Position numbers and translations under genes: made by a program
Notes under the pieces: generated by a model
Databases searched by the model: none
Told to the model about the DNA's origin: nothing
Seen by the model: only the letters and a program-made list of their open reading frames with translations
Assembly (NCBI RefSeq): GCF_026319365.1
Contig: NZ_JAPDMS010000002.1
Span: 248,001-312,000 of the forward strand
Direction: 5' to 3'
DNA length: 64,000 nucleotides
Source of the DNA: Methylophaga sp. OBS1
Lineage (GTDB): Bacteria > Pseudomonadota > Gammaproteobacteria > Nitrosococcales > Methylophagaceae
Shown: piece by piece, positions 35,077 through 44,200 of the stretch
Layout: the number at the start of each line of letters is the position of its first letter
Numbering within the stretch: the stretch's first letter is position 1

Positions 35077-35898
35077 ATGTATAAGAAAAATGCCATTATG
35101 GTTGCAGCAATAATCGCTATCGTCGCGATTTTTGTTGTGGTGCTGGTGACAACGGTCTTTGTCGATGATAGTGAAGAACGATATGGTCAGGTACCGACAC
35201 CGCAAAGCGAAGCCGATATTGCTGAACAAAGTGCTGTTGCACCGGCCTCGGTCAAAGATGAAACCACGCAGCCGCTGGCACAGAATGAAGCGGGTGGTGT
35301 GAATGAAACCGTCACCGAACACATGGAAGATGCTCAGGAAGCCGTGCCGGAAACGGTAATTCAAGATGAAGTGGAAGCCGAAGCCACGCCGACGGAAGAA
35401 TTGCAGTCTGAAGCCGGTGATATGATGGCAGAAGCAGAAAGCGCCGCTGCCGAAATGGCTCAGGAGGCAGAAACTGCGGCTGCGGATTTGGCTAATGAAG
35501 CCGAACAGGCGGTAGAAGAAGCTAAACAGGCCGCTGCAGGTGGTGAAATGCATATTGTGACCGCTCAAGGCCTGAAATACAGCCCGCTGGTGGTCAAGAT
35601 TCAGCCTGGTGATACCGTAGCCTGGGAAAATATGCCCACCCACGATACGCAATCGATTGAAGGACTGATCCCGGAAGGTGCGGAAGCCTGGCACTCTGAA
35701 TTGGGCAAGAACTATGAACGCACTTTCAGCCAGGAAGGCATCTATGTCTACAAATGCACCCCGCATATCGGTGCCGGTATGGGCGGTGCCATCATAGTCG
35801 GTAATCCAGTGAACCTGGAAGCAATCAAGGCTGCGGATGCCAAAGGCGCGGAAGGCCGTCTGGCCAGAAAAGCTATCGCCGCTGCTGAAGAAATGTAA
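35077..35898 (+). CDS. Membrane-anchored pseudoazurin-like blue copper protein
   Basis: A 273-aa protein with an N-terminal membrane span (residues about 7-29, not cut by eye), a long Ala/Glu-rich linker (30-155), and a cupredoxin domain (158-245). Copper ligands are H189 (PTHDTQS), C227, H230 and M235 in the C-x2-H-x4-M spacing of pseudoazurin. IPEGAEAWHSELGKNYERTF and the C-terminal helical tail also match pseudoazurin. Soluble pseudoazurins carry electrons in the periplasm; tethering would keep this one at the inner membrane. The start follows AGGAGG. A terminator follows the stop. Confidence 0.88.
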   Translation: MYKKNAIMVAAIIAIVAIFVVVLVTTVFVDDSEERYGQVPTPQSEADIAEQSAVAPASVKDETTQPLAQNEAGGVNETVTEHMEDAQEAVPETVIQDEVEAEATPTEELQSEAGDMMAEAESAAAEMAQEAETAAADLANEAEQAVEEAKQAAAGGEMHIVTAQGLKYSPLVVKIQPGDTVAWENMPTHDTQSIEGLIPEGAEAWHSELGKNYERTFSQEGIYVYKCTPHIGAGMGGAIIVGNPVNLEAIKAADAKGAEGRLARKAIAAAEEM

Positions 35899-35918
35899 TC
35901 TTATTTAATACGACTGAA

Positions 35919-35957
35919 AAGCCCTCTGTCCGTTTATCGGGCAGGGGGTTCTTTTTT
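35919..35957 (+). terminator. Intrinsic terminator after the pseudoazurin gene
   Basis: A hairpin with arms AGCCCTCTGTCCG and CGGGCAGGGGGTT (some G-T pairs) is followed by C and six T. It ends only 11 bp before the ycaO start codon, and the end of the T-run sits next to the ycaO ribosome site. Transcription of ycaO therefore needs read-through or a promoter overlapping the hairpin. Confidence 0.75.
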
Positions 35958-35967
35958 GGAAATGACG

Positions 35968-37719
35968 ATGTCAGAAAAAACCTTTATCAAAGGCAAAGAC
36001 CGGGATCTGGAAACCAGTATTGCCACCATGCAGCAGACACTGAAAGAGTTCGGTTTTGAGGTGGAAGAAGCGTCCTGGCTGAATCCGGTCAGTCATGTGT
36101 ATTCGGTGCATATCCGAGATAAATCCTGTCCGCTGATGTTTACCAATGGCAAAGGCAGCAGTGCCAAGGCCTGTCTGGCCAGTGCGCTGGGTGAATATTT
36201 CGAACGCCTGAGCTGTAATTATTTCTTCGCCGACTTTTACCTGGGGGAAGCGCACAGTCAGGCCGAGTTTGTGCATTATCCGGATGAGCGCTGGTTCAGA
36301 TCGGAAAACGGTGATATGCCACAAGGGCTGCTGGACGAAGACCTGTGGGCACATTTCGATCCCAATCAGGAGCTCACGCCAGAGCAACTGGTGGATACCA
36401 ATTCCGGTAATACCGAGCGCGGTATCTGTGCTGTGCCCTATACCCGTGTCAGAGATGATGCGGTCCGTTACTTCCCGGTCAATATCATCGGCAATATCTA
36501 TGTCAGCAACGGCATGTCTGCCGGTAACACGCAAAATGAAGCGCGGGTGCAGGGCCTGTCAGAAGTCTTCGAGCGCTACGTAAAAAACCGGATTATTGCT
36601 GAAGGTCTCTGTCTGCCGGGGGTTCCACAATCCGTAATCGATCGTTTTCCCAAGATCAAAGCGGCGCTTGAAGAACTGGCCGGTCATGGCTATCAGTTGA
36701 AAGTGGCGGATGCCTCCCTGGGCGGCCAGTTCCCGGTTATGAATGTGACCCTGATAAACCCGCGCGACGGGTCGGTGTTTGCCTCTTTCGGTGCCCACCC
36801 CAGTTTTGAAGTGGCGCTGGAACGCACCGTTACCGAGTTGCTGCAGGGGCGCGGCCTGGATCAACTGGACGTATTCCACCCGCCGACCTTTGATATGGAA
36901 GAAGTCGCTTCGCCGGCTAACCTGGAAATGCACTTTATTGATTCCAGTGGCTACATTTCCTACGACTTTTTCCGGGAAGTCCCGGATTATGAGTTTGTCG
37001 ACTGGGATCATGATGCCAGCACCGGTGATGAGTTCAGCTGGCTGACCGGCATCATTCATGATCTGGGCTTTGATATCTATATCGCCGACTACCGGCATCT
37101 GGATGTCTATGCCTGCCGCATTCTGGTGCCGGGCATGTCCGATATTTACCCGGTCGATGAGCTGGTCTGGGAAAATAATAATGAAGGTGCTTTATTCCGC
37201 GAAGCACTGCTGTCACTGAAACAGGGCGATCGGGACAGCTGGCAGGCACTGCTGATCGCGCTGGAAGAGGGCGGTTTTAACGATCATGCGCCGGTGGCCC
37301 AGTTTATTGGTCTGGCACCGGATCCTGGTACGCTTTGGGCCAGTGTGCGTCTGGGCGAAATCAAACTGATGCTGTGTCTGGCGCTGGAAGATGAGCAGGC
37401 GCTGGAGTGGGTCGACTGGTGTCTGTCTTTAGGGCAGGGCGATGAAGCCCAGCAGCGTTTCTATCGTTGTCTGCGTGCTTTGCTGGATATCAAATGGCAT
37501 AGCGAGCGCGATTATGGTGACTATCGCCGCAGCCTGGCACAGATGTACGGTGAGCAGACCGTGAATGAGGGCGTTGAAATCGTCGAAGGCAGAACCGTGT
37601 TTCATGGACTGCATACACCAGGCTTAAGTCTGCAAGGCTTTGATCGTCATCAAGCTTTACTGGCAGGCTACGAGAAGCTACAGCGGGCCAAGCAGCGTTT
37701 CTGGCAAAAGGGAGATTAA
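35968..37719 (+). CDS. ycaO: YcaO family protein (E. coli YcaO type)
   Basis: ATP-dependent cyclodehydratase-fold protein, 583 aa, of the E. coli YcaO type, which is linked genetically to beta-methylthiolation of ribosomal protein S12 by RimO. Its start MSEKTFIKGKD and EEASWLNPVSHVYSVHIRDK align with E. coli YcaO from memory. ATP-binding stretches are NGKGSSAKACLASALGEYFERL and LSEVFERYVKNRI. A C-terminal helical extension (about 410-583) is present, as in E. coli. No precursor peptide or thioether/azoline partner genes are nearby, so a peptide natural-product role is unlikely. Start ATG 35968 chosen over 35962 and TTG 35956 by homology. Confidence 0.9.
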   Translation: MSEKTFIKGKDRDLETSIATMQQTLKEFGFEVEEASWLNPVSHVYSVHIRDKSCPLMFTNGKGSSAKACLASALGEYFERLSCNYFFADFYLGEAHSQAEFVHYPDERWFRSENGDMPQGLLDEDLWAHFDPNQELTPEQLVDTNSGNTERGICAVPYTRVRDDAVRYFPVNIIGNIYVSNGMSAGNTQNEARVQGLSEVFERYVKNRIIAEGLCLPGVPQSVIDRFPKIKAALEELAGHGYQLKVADASLGGQFPVMNVTLINPRDGSVFASFGAHPSFEVALERTVTELLQGRGLDQLDVFHPPTFDMEEVASPANLEMHFIDSSGYISYDFFREVPDYEFVDWDHDASTGDEFSWLTGIIHDLGFDIYIADYRHLDVYACRILVPGMSDIYPVDELVWENNNEGALFREALLSLKQGDRDSWQALLIALEEGGFNDHAPVAQFIGLAPDPGTLWASVRLGEIKLMLCLALEDEQALEWVDWCLSLGQGDEAQQRFYRCLRALLDIKWHSERDYGDYRRSLAQMYGEQTVNEGVEIVEGRTVFHGLHTPGLSLQGFDRHQALLAGYEKLQRAKQRFWQKGD

Positions 37720-37746
37720 AAAATCTGAAATTTTTTTCAGTAAACA

Positions 37747-37776
37747 CTAACACCTTTGAAATTTTTGCTGTATATT
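37747..37776 (+). promoter_or_regulatory. Possible promoter of tRNA-Asp
   Basis: CTAACA at 37747-37752 (4 of 6 to TTGACA) and TATATT at 37771-37776 (5 of 6 to TATAAT) are 18 bp apart. A G+C-containing discriminator follows. A 7-bp hairpin (ACCGGCT with AGCCGGT, 37795-37814) lies in the predicted leader, just before the mature tRNA. Confidence 0.4.
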
Positions 37777-37828
37777 TGCACGCTTCTTCTCGCAACCGGC
37801 TTGTTTCAGCCGGTGAAAAGAAAAAAGT

Positions 37829-37905
37829 GGAGCGGTAGTTCAGTTGGTTAGAATACCGGCCTGTCACGCCGGGGGTCGCGGGTTCGAGTCCCGTCCGCTC
37901 CGCCA
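37829..37905 (+). tRNA. tRNA-Asp (GTC)
   Basis: A 77-nt cloverleaf. The acceptor stem is GGAGCGG with CCGCTCC, then a G discriminator and encoded CCA. The anticodon arm is CCGGC-CTGTCAC-GCCGG, giving anticodon GTC. The T arm is CGGG-TTCGAGT-CCCG. The G discriminator and GTC anticodon identify aspartate. The last 19 nt are repeated exactly at 38121-38139. Confidence 0.97.
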
Positions 37906-38222
37906 CTTTTCTTTTGAATCCCCAAGTTCTATACAACAGCATTTCCCGTTTCAGGCACGACGAGAATCCGCGACATTCAAATCAATGGTTCGACAAAAAT
38001 GCCAGGACAAGCAATGTTCCATACATTGCCTTGCATACACTCCGTCCCTGGAGTTAAGCATTTTTGAACAGCCGCAGGCTGGCCTTGCAAAGCAAGGTGA
38101 GCTATAGGGATGTAGCGAATAGTCCCGTCCGCTCCGCCATTTTTTCTTTAACATCTCCCCATGGAAAATCAGCACCGTTTCCCTTTTCAGGGACGACGAT
38201 AATCTGACAAACTCAAATATCA
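37887..38222 (+). repeat. Tandem repeat carrying the tRNA-Asp 3' end (rtT-like)
   Basis: The last 19 nt of tRNA-Asp (AGTCCCGTCCGCTCCGCCA, 37887-37905) recur exactly at 38121-38139, 234 bp downstream. Similarity continues beyond the tRNA: a T-rich stretch, then a block matching at 25 of 29 positions (37940-37968 with 38176-38204, offset 236), then similar A-rich sequence. So a unit of about 235 bp has been duplicated and has diverged. The second copy has no D arm, anticodon arm or full T stem and is not a tRNA gene. The layout recalls the E. coli tyrT locus, where repeats carry the last 19 nt of tRNA-Tyr. No open reading frame is supported in 37906-38352. Confidence 0.75.
37994..38097 (+). other. 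Hairpin-rich spacer in the tRNA-Asp repeat
   Basis: Several inverted repeats are nested here. CAAAAATGC (37994) pairs with GCATTTTTG (38058) around GCAATGT/ACATTGC (38011-38029) and CCAGGAC/GTCCCTGG. After them come CAGCC/GGCTG (38069-38081) and CCTTGC/GCAAGG (38083-38097). It could fold as a structured RNA processed from the tRNA transcript. No known RNA family was recognised. Confidence 0.45.
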
Positions 38223-38352
38223 GTTTTGTTCATTGGATTGTTTTTTATAAACGCCCGTTAGTAATAAACTTTTTTAACAGCAGCAGATAGGGCGTCACCC
38301 AGTTGATCGGTGAGAGGCTGAGTTGTTTATCCTGGCGGTGTGGTGAGCGATT

Positions 38353-39138
38353 CTACTCCTGCGCCTCACCGAGCCATAATGAAATGAGCCCACTCCGGCC
38401 CCGCACACTAAATTTTCTGCAGATACGGACACAATAAGTGTGAACCGTACTTTGACTCAAATCCAACTCCTCTGCGATCTCAGCCTCGGTTTTGTTCGTT
38501 AATAAACCACTTAAAACACGACGCTCAGCGGGTGTCAGCGTCTCTTGGGCGAGGTAAATACCGTGATGAAGAGTGAGCTGTTTTTGAAACCACTGCGTTG
38601 GGCGCACAGCATAATCGAGTAGCTGACGCTCTGCTTCACCAAACCACTGCCAATCCTTGCCGCCGCGCTCAAATATCATCCATGATTCCACATCAGGACT
38701 GATCGGTGTGGCAACAAAGATCACATCGCGAATATCAAAAGGTACAAACAGTTTTTTATAAATCTCCGACTCAAACCATTCCGGCGGCACCATCTCGTGT
38801 TTGATATTGATCCTGAAGGTACCGGCATTCTTGAGATTGGCAAGAATGCTTGGATCAACCTGTCCACGCTCGAGACGGCGATAATGTTCCTTGCGAACAG
38901 CCTCTCGCTTGGCAGTATGTTTGAGATAGTAGTTATGCCTTGCCCGCCAGCCTGAAGCCGGATCCGTATCGGCAATGGCATCAATACGCAAACTACCTAT
39001 CCAGTAGGCTTGCTGGGCGTCAACCAGTTTGGCGAGTCTATCCAGTGTGGTATCGAGCATGTCCAGTGAACGGGAGGCACTGCTGGCAGCCATCTCATCC
39101 CAAAGTTGGTGAATGGCCTGTTTTTGAAAATCTTCCAT
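38353..39138 (-). CDS. LuxR-type transcriptional regulator
   Basis: A 261-aa regulator with a C-terminal LuxR helix-turn-helix (LTPAERRVLSGLLTNKTEAEIAEELDLS, then QSTVHTYCVRICRKFSVRGRSG, about 198-255). The N-terminal 190 residues look like a helical and GAF/PAS-like sensor; residues VEAWMIFERG-like in the core are not those of acyl-homoserine-lactone receptors, and no luxI is nearby, so the signal is unknown. It is divergent from the inverse autotransporter. A perfect 16-bp palindrome lies 30 bp upstream of its start, a good operator candidate. Confidence 0.82.
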   Translation of the reverse strand: MEDFQKQAIHQLWDEMAASSASRSLDMLDTTLDRLAKLVDAQQAYWIGSLRIDAIADTDPASGWRARHNYYLKHTAKREAVRKEHYRRLERGQVDPSILANLKNAGTFRINIKHEMVPPEWFESEIYKKLFVPFDIRDVIFVATPISPDVESWMIFERGGKDWQWFGEAERQLLDYAVRPTQWFQKQLTLHHGIYLAQETLTPAERRVLSGLLTNKTEAEIAEELDLSQSTVHTYCVRICRKFSVRGRSGLISLWLGEAQE

Positions 39139-39457
39139 GAGGTTACTTCATTATTCAAAGTCAAAAGTGTCACTGATCAGTGACTACCACGGCAGCGGCT
39201 CTTTACTTAACATGCATGCCTTAACATTAAAAAACATTGCAGCTTGTTGTTAAGCCGTTTGTTCAAGCCGAATGACAATCCTAGTGGTTTGAAAAATCTT
39301 TGATATATCCAAACTTTGTCAGGATTTTCGGCGAAAAAGAGAAATATGCTGCATTACACATCGATAATGCACTGCGAAGAGCATGGATGCAACTCTCACT
39401 CAACCTTTGTTCATGTTCAGCCAGCAACAAATGAAAATTTAAAAGTAAGGAACGTGG
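39139..39457. other. Divergent regulatory region, luxR-type gene and autotransporter
   Basis: This 319-bp region has no supported gene; a 69-codon frame at 39316 runs into the autotransporter start in another frame and looks like chance. It is richer in A+T than flanking genes. It holds the 16-bp palindrome at 39169-39184, a CATGCATG at about 39211, and the ribosome site AAGGA before 39458. Confidence 0.6.
39169..39184. promoter_or_regulatory. Perfect 16-bp palindrome, candidate LuxR operator
   Basis: GTCACTGATCAGTGAC is perfectly self-complementary. It lies 30 bp upstream of the luxR-type start codon and 273 bp upstream of the autotransporter start. A dimeric LuxR-type protein would bind such a site. 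The position near its own gene suggests autoregulation, with possible control of the divergent gene. Confidence 0.5.
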
Positions 39458-41083
39458 ATGAACAAAACTTTTCTCTCTCTCATGCTTACTGCCAGCCTTG
39501 CCGCCTGCTCAACGGTCCAGGCTGAAACAGCACCCTCAACGGAAAAGTGGCAACCACGCATCGACTTCGAAGGCAAACTCGGTAATCAGCGCAGCCTGGG
39601 TGAAGCAGATTTACTCATCCCGCTGTGGCAAAACAACGACAGCCTGCTGTTTGCCAATCTGCGCGGTCGAATGGATAACGATGACAGCTATGAAGGCAAC
39701 ATCGGTGTGGGTTTTCGGCACATGCTGGACAATGGCTGGAACCTCGGTGGCTATGGTTATTTTGACCGTCGTAAAAGCCCCTATGACAATTTTTTCAATC
39801 AAGTCACCATAGGGGTAGAAGCACTATCAATGGATTGGGACTTACGTGCCAATGCCTATATCCCCGTAGGAGAAACCAGCTACTTTGAGGAGAGTTTAGG
39901 TACTGCTGACTTTTCCGGCACTGCCATCACCTATCGTGCCGGTGAAGAGCGCTCCATGAGCGGTTACGATGCTGAAATCGGTTGGCGTATTCCGGTATTT
40001 ACTCCTGAAGACGACAAGCAATTACGTATCTATGCCGGTGGCTACCGGTTTACCGACAGCCGGGCAGACACCATCCAGGGGCCGCGCGCTCGACTGGAAA
40101 TGAAATTCAATGCTTTACCTTTCTTGTCGAGAGGTTCGCGTTTATCGCTGGGGCTGGAATACCAGCATGACGATCCACGTGGCAGCCAGCGTTTTGCCAT
40201 GTTGCGACTCAGCATTCCATTGGGGGGCACAAAGGCTAGATCAGGTCGAGCGCTGACAGCCATGGAGCAACGGATGACAGATCCTGTTGTCCGCGATGTC
40301 GATGTGGTCAGCCAGGCAGGCAGCTATGGCTCGCCAGAAAAGATTCGCGAAACCGCCGATGGTAAACGCATCGTGCTGTTTGATGACAGCGTTAATGGCA
40401 ATAATTTCAGTACCGCTATTGCTAACGCGGGTGAAAACACGACGGTCATCCTGAACGGTGATTACACCGGGGTAAACACTCTCACGACAGTTCAGCAAGG
40501 GCAGCAGATTTTAGGCAGTGCCAACCTTAAGGTCAAAACCCCTTCAGGAAGAAGCGTCAACATTACCACACCATCAGCTAGTCTCTCAGGTGCAGGCATT
40601 TCAGGCAGTGGCAGTGGCGCAAATCGGTTTTTTGATATGGCTGATAACAGCAGTCTTATCGGTGTGAAAGCCAAAATAACAAATTCAAGTTCATCAATAA
40701 TCGCCAGAATCGAGGGTAAAGACAACGTCAAAATTCTGAACAACACGCTCACCTCAGAGGTGAGTATCAGTACAGCCGCTATTCTAGATGTAAGGAGTAG
40801 CCGCAATGTCACCATACGCAATAACAATATCAACGTTATCGCCAATGGCTCATCTGCTCATGTTATAAGCTTTGTCGATAATAACGCCAATATCGACTTT
40901 TCTAATAATAGCCTGAACATAGGCGGCACCGCCGCAACTTTGCGTACATACCTACTCTCTGGTGTGACGATCAATAACCTCTCGGGTACAGGTAATACAT
41001 CAAACCTCGTCACCTGTTATATCGTTGGCGCCTATACCATTACAGGCTCAATTGAGACCAATGGCAATATCAGCTGCCCCTGA
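39458..41083 (+). CDS. Inverse autotransporter (intimin-like barrel) with beta-helix passenger
   Basis: Surface protein of 541 aa. An N-terminal signal is followed by an inverse-autotransporter beta barrel (about 30-262; GKLGNQRSLGEADLLIPLWQ, GNIGVGFRHMLDNGWNLGGYGYFD). The linker ALTAMEQRMTDPVVRDVDVV ends the barrel module as in this family. The passenger (about 290-541) is rich in Asn, Ser and Thr with NVTIRNNNINV-type turns, suggesting a right-handed beta-helix rather than Ig-like repeats. Unusually, the signal contains a perfect lipobox (LAAC, Cys17). An AAGGA site precedes the ATG. Probably adhesion; expressed divergently from the LuxR-type regulator. Confidence 0.85.
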   Translation: MNKTFLSLMLTASLAACSTVQAETAPSTEKWQPRIDFEGKLGNQRSLGEADLLIPLWQNNDSLLFANLRGRMDNDDSYEGNIGVGFRHMLDNGWNLGGYGYFDRRKSPYDNFFNQVTIGVEALSMDWDLRANAYIPVGETSYFEESLGTADFSGTAITYRAGEERSMSGYDAEIGWRIPVFTPEDDKQLRIYAGGYRFTDSRADTIQGPRARLEMKFNALPFLSRGSRLSLGLEYQHDDPRGSQRFAMLRLSIPLGGTKARSGRALTAMEQRMTDPVVRDVDVVSQAGSYGSPEKIRETADGKRIVLFDDSVNGNNFSTAIANAGENTTVILNGDYTGVNTLTTVQQGQQILGSANLKVKTPSGRSVNITTPSASLSGAGISGSGSGANRFFDMADNSSLIGVKAKITNSSSSIIARIEGKDNVKILNNTLTSEVSISTAAILDVRSSRNVTIRNNNINVIANGSSAHVISFVDNNANIDFSNNSLNIGGTAATLRTYLLSGVTINNLSGTGNTSNLVTCYIVGAYTITGSIETNGNISCP

Positions 41084-41238
41084 GTTAAATAGCGTTGGGA
41101 GACACTACAATCGCTTGTTTATTTGATACCACAACGACTGGTTAAAATAAGCAACTGATGGTTTAAAAGCAGATGAGAGCTACCTGACCTGATGGCTGCA
41201 TAGCCGTTATAATCGGCTTTTTGCTTAAAGCGGGTCCG

Positions 41239-44200
41239 ATGGCTTTATCTGAACAAAAATGGCAGTTCTGGATTGACCGCGGGGGTACCTTTACAGATAT
41301 CGTCGCGCAGCGCCCGGATGGTGGCATTGAGACGCATAAACTGCTGTCGGATAACCCGGAACAGTATCAGGACGCCGCTGTGGCTGGGATTCGCCATTTT
41401 TTGGGGCTGGCTGAAGATGAACTGATACCGGCCGCTCAGGTCAGTGCCGTCAAGATGGGCACGACGGTGGCCACCAACGCCCTGCTTGAACGCAAGGGAG
41501 AGCGGGTGGCCTTGATCACAACGGCCGGTTTTCGTGATGCACTGGCCATTGCCTATCAAAACCGTCCACGCCTGTTTGACCGGCATATTCAGTTACCTGA
41601 ACGTCTTTATCAGACCGTGGTGGAAGCGCAGGAGCGGACGGGCCATGACGGTGAGGTTCTGACGCCGCTTAATCAAACCAGGCTTGAACATCAGCTCACC
41701 GAGTTGTTTGCGGCCGGTTATCGCAGCATTGCCATTGTTTTTCTGCATGGCTATCGCTTTCAGCAACATGAAATCATCGCCAAAAAGCTGGCCCGGGCTA
41801 TCGGTTATGAACAGATAAGCTGTTCGCATGAAGTCACGCCCATGATCAAATTTGTCAGCCGCGGTGATACCACCGTGGTCGATGCCTACCTGTCACCCAT
41901 TCTGCGGCGTTATGTGGATCAGGTTTCGCGGCAAATGCCGGGTGTGCCACTGTATTTTATGCAATCTTCGGGTGGGCTCACCGGTGCCGATCAGTTTCAG
42001 GGCAAGGACGCGATTCTGTCGGGACCTGCCGGCGGCATAGTGGGTATGGCTAAAACCGCTGAAAAAGCCGGTTTTAAGCAGGTTATCGGCTTTGATATGG
42101 GCGGTACTTCCACCGATGTGTCGCATTATGCCGGTGAATTCGAGCGCGAGTTTGAAACCCAGGTTGCCGGCATCAGAATGCGTGCGCCGATGATGCGTAT
42201 TCATACTGTGGCAGCCGGTGGCGGGTCGGTATTGCACTACGATGGCGCCCGTTTTCGCGTCGGCCCTGACAGTGCCGGTGCCAATCCCGGACCGGCCTGT
42301 TATCGCCGTGGCGGTCCGCTGACGGTCACCGACGCCAACCTGATGCTGGGCAAAATCCAGCCCGGTTTCTTCCCCCATGTATTTGGTCCCGATGCCAATC
42401 AGCCGCTGGATAAGAAGGTCGTGGCGCAGGGCTTTGCCGAGTTGGCGGAGCAGACCGGACTGGATGCGGAACAGGTCGCCGAGGGCTTTATCCGAATTGC
42501 GGTGCAGCAGATGGCCAATGCGATCAAAAAAATCTCAGTGGCGCGCGGCTATGATGTGACCCGTTATCTGATGCAGTGTTTCGGTGGCGCCGGCGCCCAG
42601 CATGCCTGCCTGGTGGCTGAAGCCCTGGGCATGACACAGATTCTGATTCATCCTTTTGCCGGTGTGCTCAGTGCCTATGGTATGGGGCTTGCTGACCAGA
42701 GTCTGATCCGGGAGAAAAGTCTCGATCTGGCACTGAACGAGTCGAATCTGGTAGAGATTGAGTCGGAATTAGCCGACTTGAGTGAGCAAGCACAGCAGGA
42801 CTTGAGTCAGCAGTATGCTGATGCCGGCGAGCTGCGCGTCAATCAGCGCCTGCATGTCCGTTATCAGGGTAGTGATACCGCGATAATAGTCCCTGCTGGA
42901 GAGATGGAATCCATCACAGCCGCTTTCAGGCAGGCTTATCAGCAGCGTTTTTCCTTCCTGCAGCCGGATAAAACCCTGATAGTCGAAGCGATTTCGGTTG
43001 AAGCGCTGTTGCAATCGACGGCGCCTGAGGAAACGGTTTCAACGCTGTATCAGGCAAGGGATATTCCCGTGACCGATACCGTTCGGTTTTTCAGCCAGGG
43101 CGAGTGGCATGAAGCGCCACTGATTGAACGGGCGCTTTTGCAGGCGGGCGATAAGATTCTGGGCCCGGCCATTCTGACCGAGTCGAATGCTACGACGGTG
43201 ATTGAGCCCGGCTGGCAGGCCGAGGTCAGCGCCCGTCAGCATCTTCTGCTGAGGCAGATTCAGCAGTCACAGACGCATGAAAAGATAGTCACTGAGGTGG
43301 ATCCGGTGATGCTGGAAGTGTTCAATAATCTGTTTATGAACATTGCCGAACAGATGGGGCTGCAACTGCAGAATACCGCCATGTCAGTTAATATCAAGGA
43401 GCGGCTGGATTTTTCCTGTGCTTTGTTTGATGCCGAAGGTCATCTGATCGCTAATGCTCCGCATGTGCCGGTGCACCTAGGGTCAATGGGGGAAAGCATT
43501 AAATCGGTGATCGAGGCTAATCGCGACACGATAGAAGCCGGTGACGTCTTTTTATTGAATGATCCCTATTATGGCGGTACTCATCTGCCGGACATGACCG
43601 TCATTACCCCGGTGTTCGTCGAGGGACACAGCAGCCCGCTGTTTTACGTCGGCAGCCGTGGTCACCATGCCGATATCGGTGGTCTGACGCCGGGTTCGAT
43701 CCCGCCTTTCTCAGTGCATATTGAGGAAGAGGGCATCTGTATCAGTAACTTCAAGCTGGTATCAGGCGGTGAACTGCGTGAACAGGCGCTGGTCGATTTG
43801 CTGCAGCAGGGCAAGTATCCGGCGCGGAATATTGCTCAGAATCTGGCCGATTGTCGGGCACAAATCGCCGCCAATGAAAAAGGCGTACAGGAACTGCAGA
43901 AACTCTGCACTGAGTATGGCCTGGAAGTGGTACAGGCCTATATGCAGCATGTGCAGGATAATGCCGAGCAGGCTGTCAGAAAGGTCATCGATCGGCTGCA
44001 TGATGGTGAGTTCAGGGTTCAGCTTGATAATGGCAGCAACATTCAGGTCGCCATTCGGGTGGATAAACAACGGCGCCGGGCCGAGATCGATTTCAGCGGT
44101 ACCAGTGCTCAGCAGAAGAATAACTTTAATGCGCCCAAAGCGGTCGCTATTGCCGCTGTATTGTATGTGTTCCGGACCCTGGTGGATGATGAGATTCCGC

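Noticed and set aside
35968..37719. RiPP biosynthesis locus around ycaO
   Set aside because: No precursor peptide, dehydrogenase, E1-like or transporter gene nearby; the protein aligns with the E. coli housekeeping YcaO type.
38121..38139. Second tRNA-Asp gene
   Set aside because: Only the last 19 nt of the tRNA are present; there is no D arm, anticodon arm or 5' acceptor strand.
37887..38139. attL/attR scar of an integrated element at tRNA-Asp
   Set aside because: The 19-nt repeat looks like an attachment duplication, but similarity continues about 100 bp past the tRNA end and there is no integrase or cargo in the 234 bp. Tandem duplication explains it better.
39316..39525. 69-codon frame before the autotransporter
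   Set aside because: It runs into the autotransporter gene in a different frame, has no family resemblance and no good ribosome site.
41084..41238. Terminator after the autotransporter
   Set aside because: Only weak 4-bp inverted repeats without a T-run were found.
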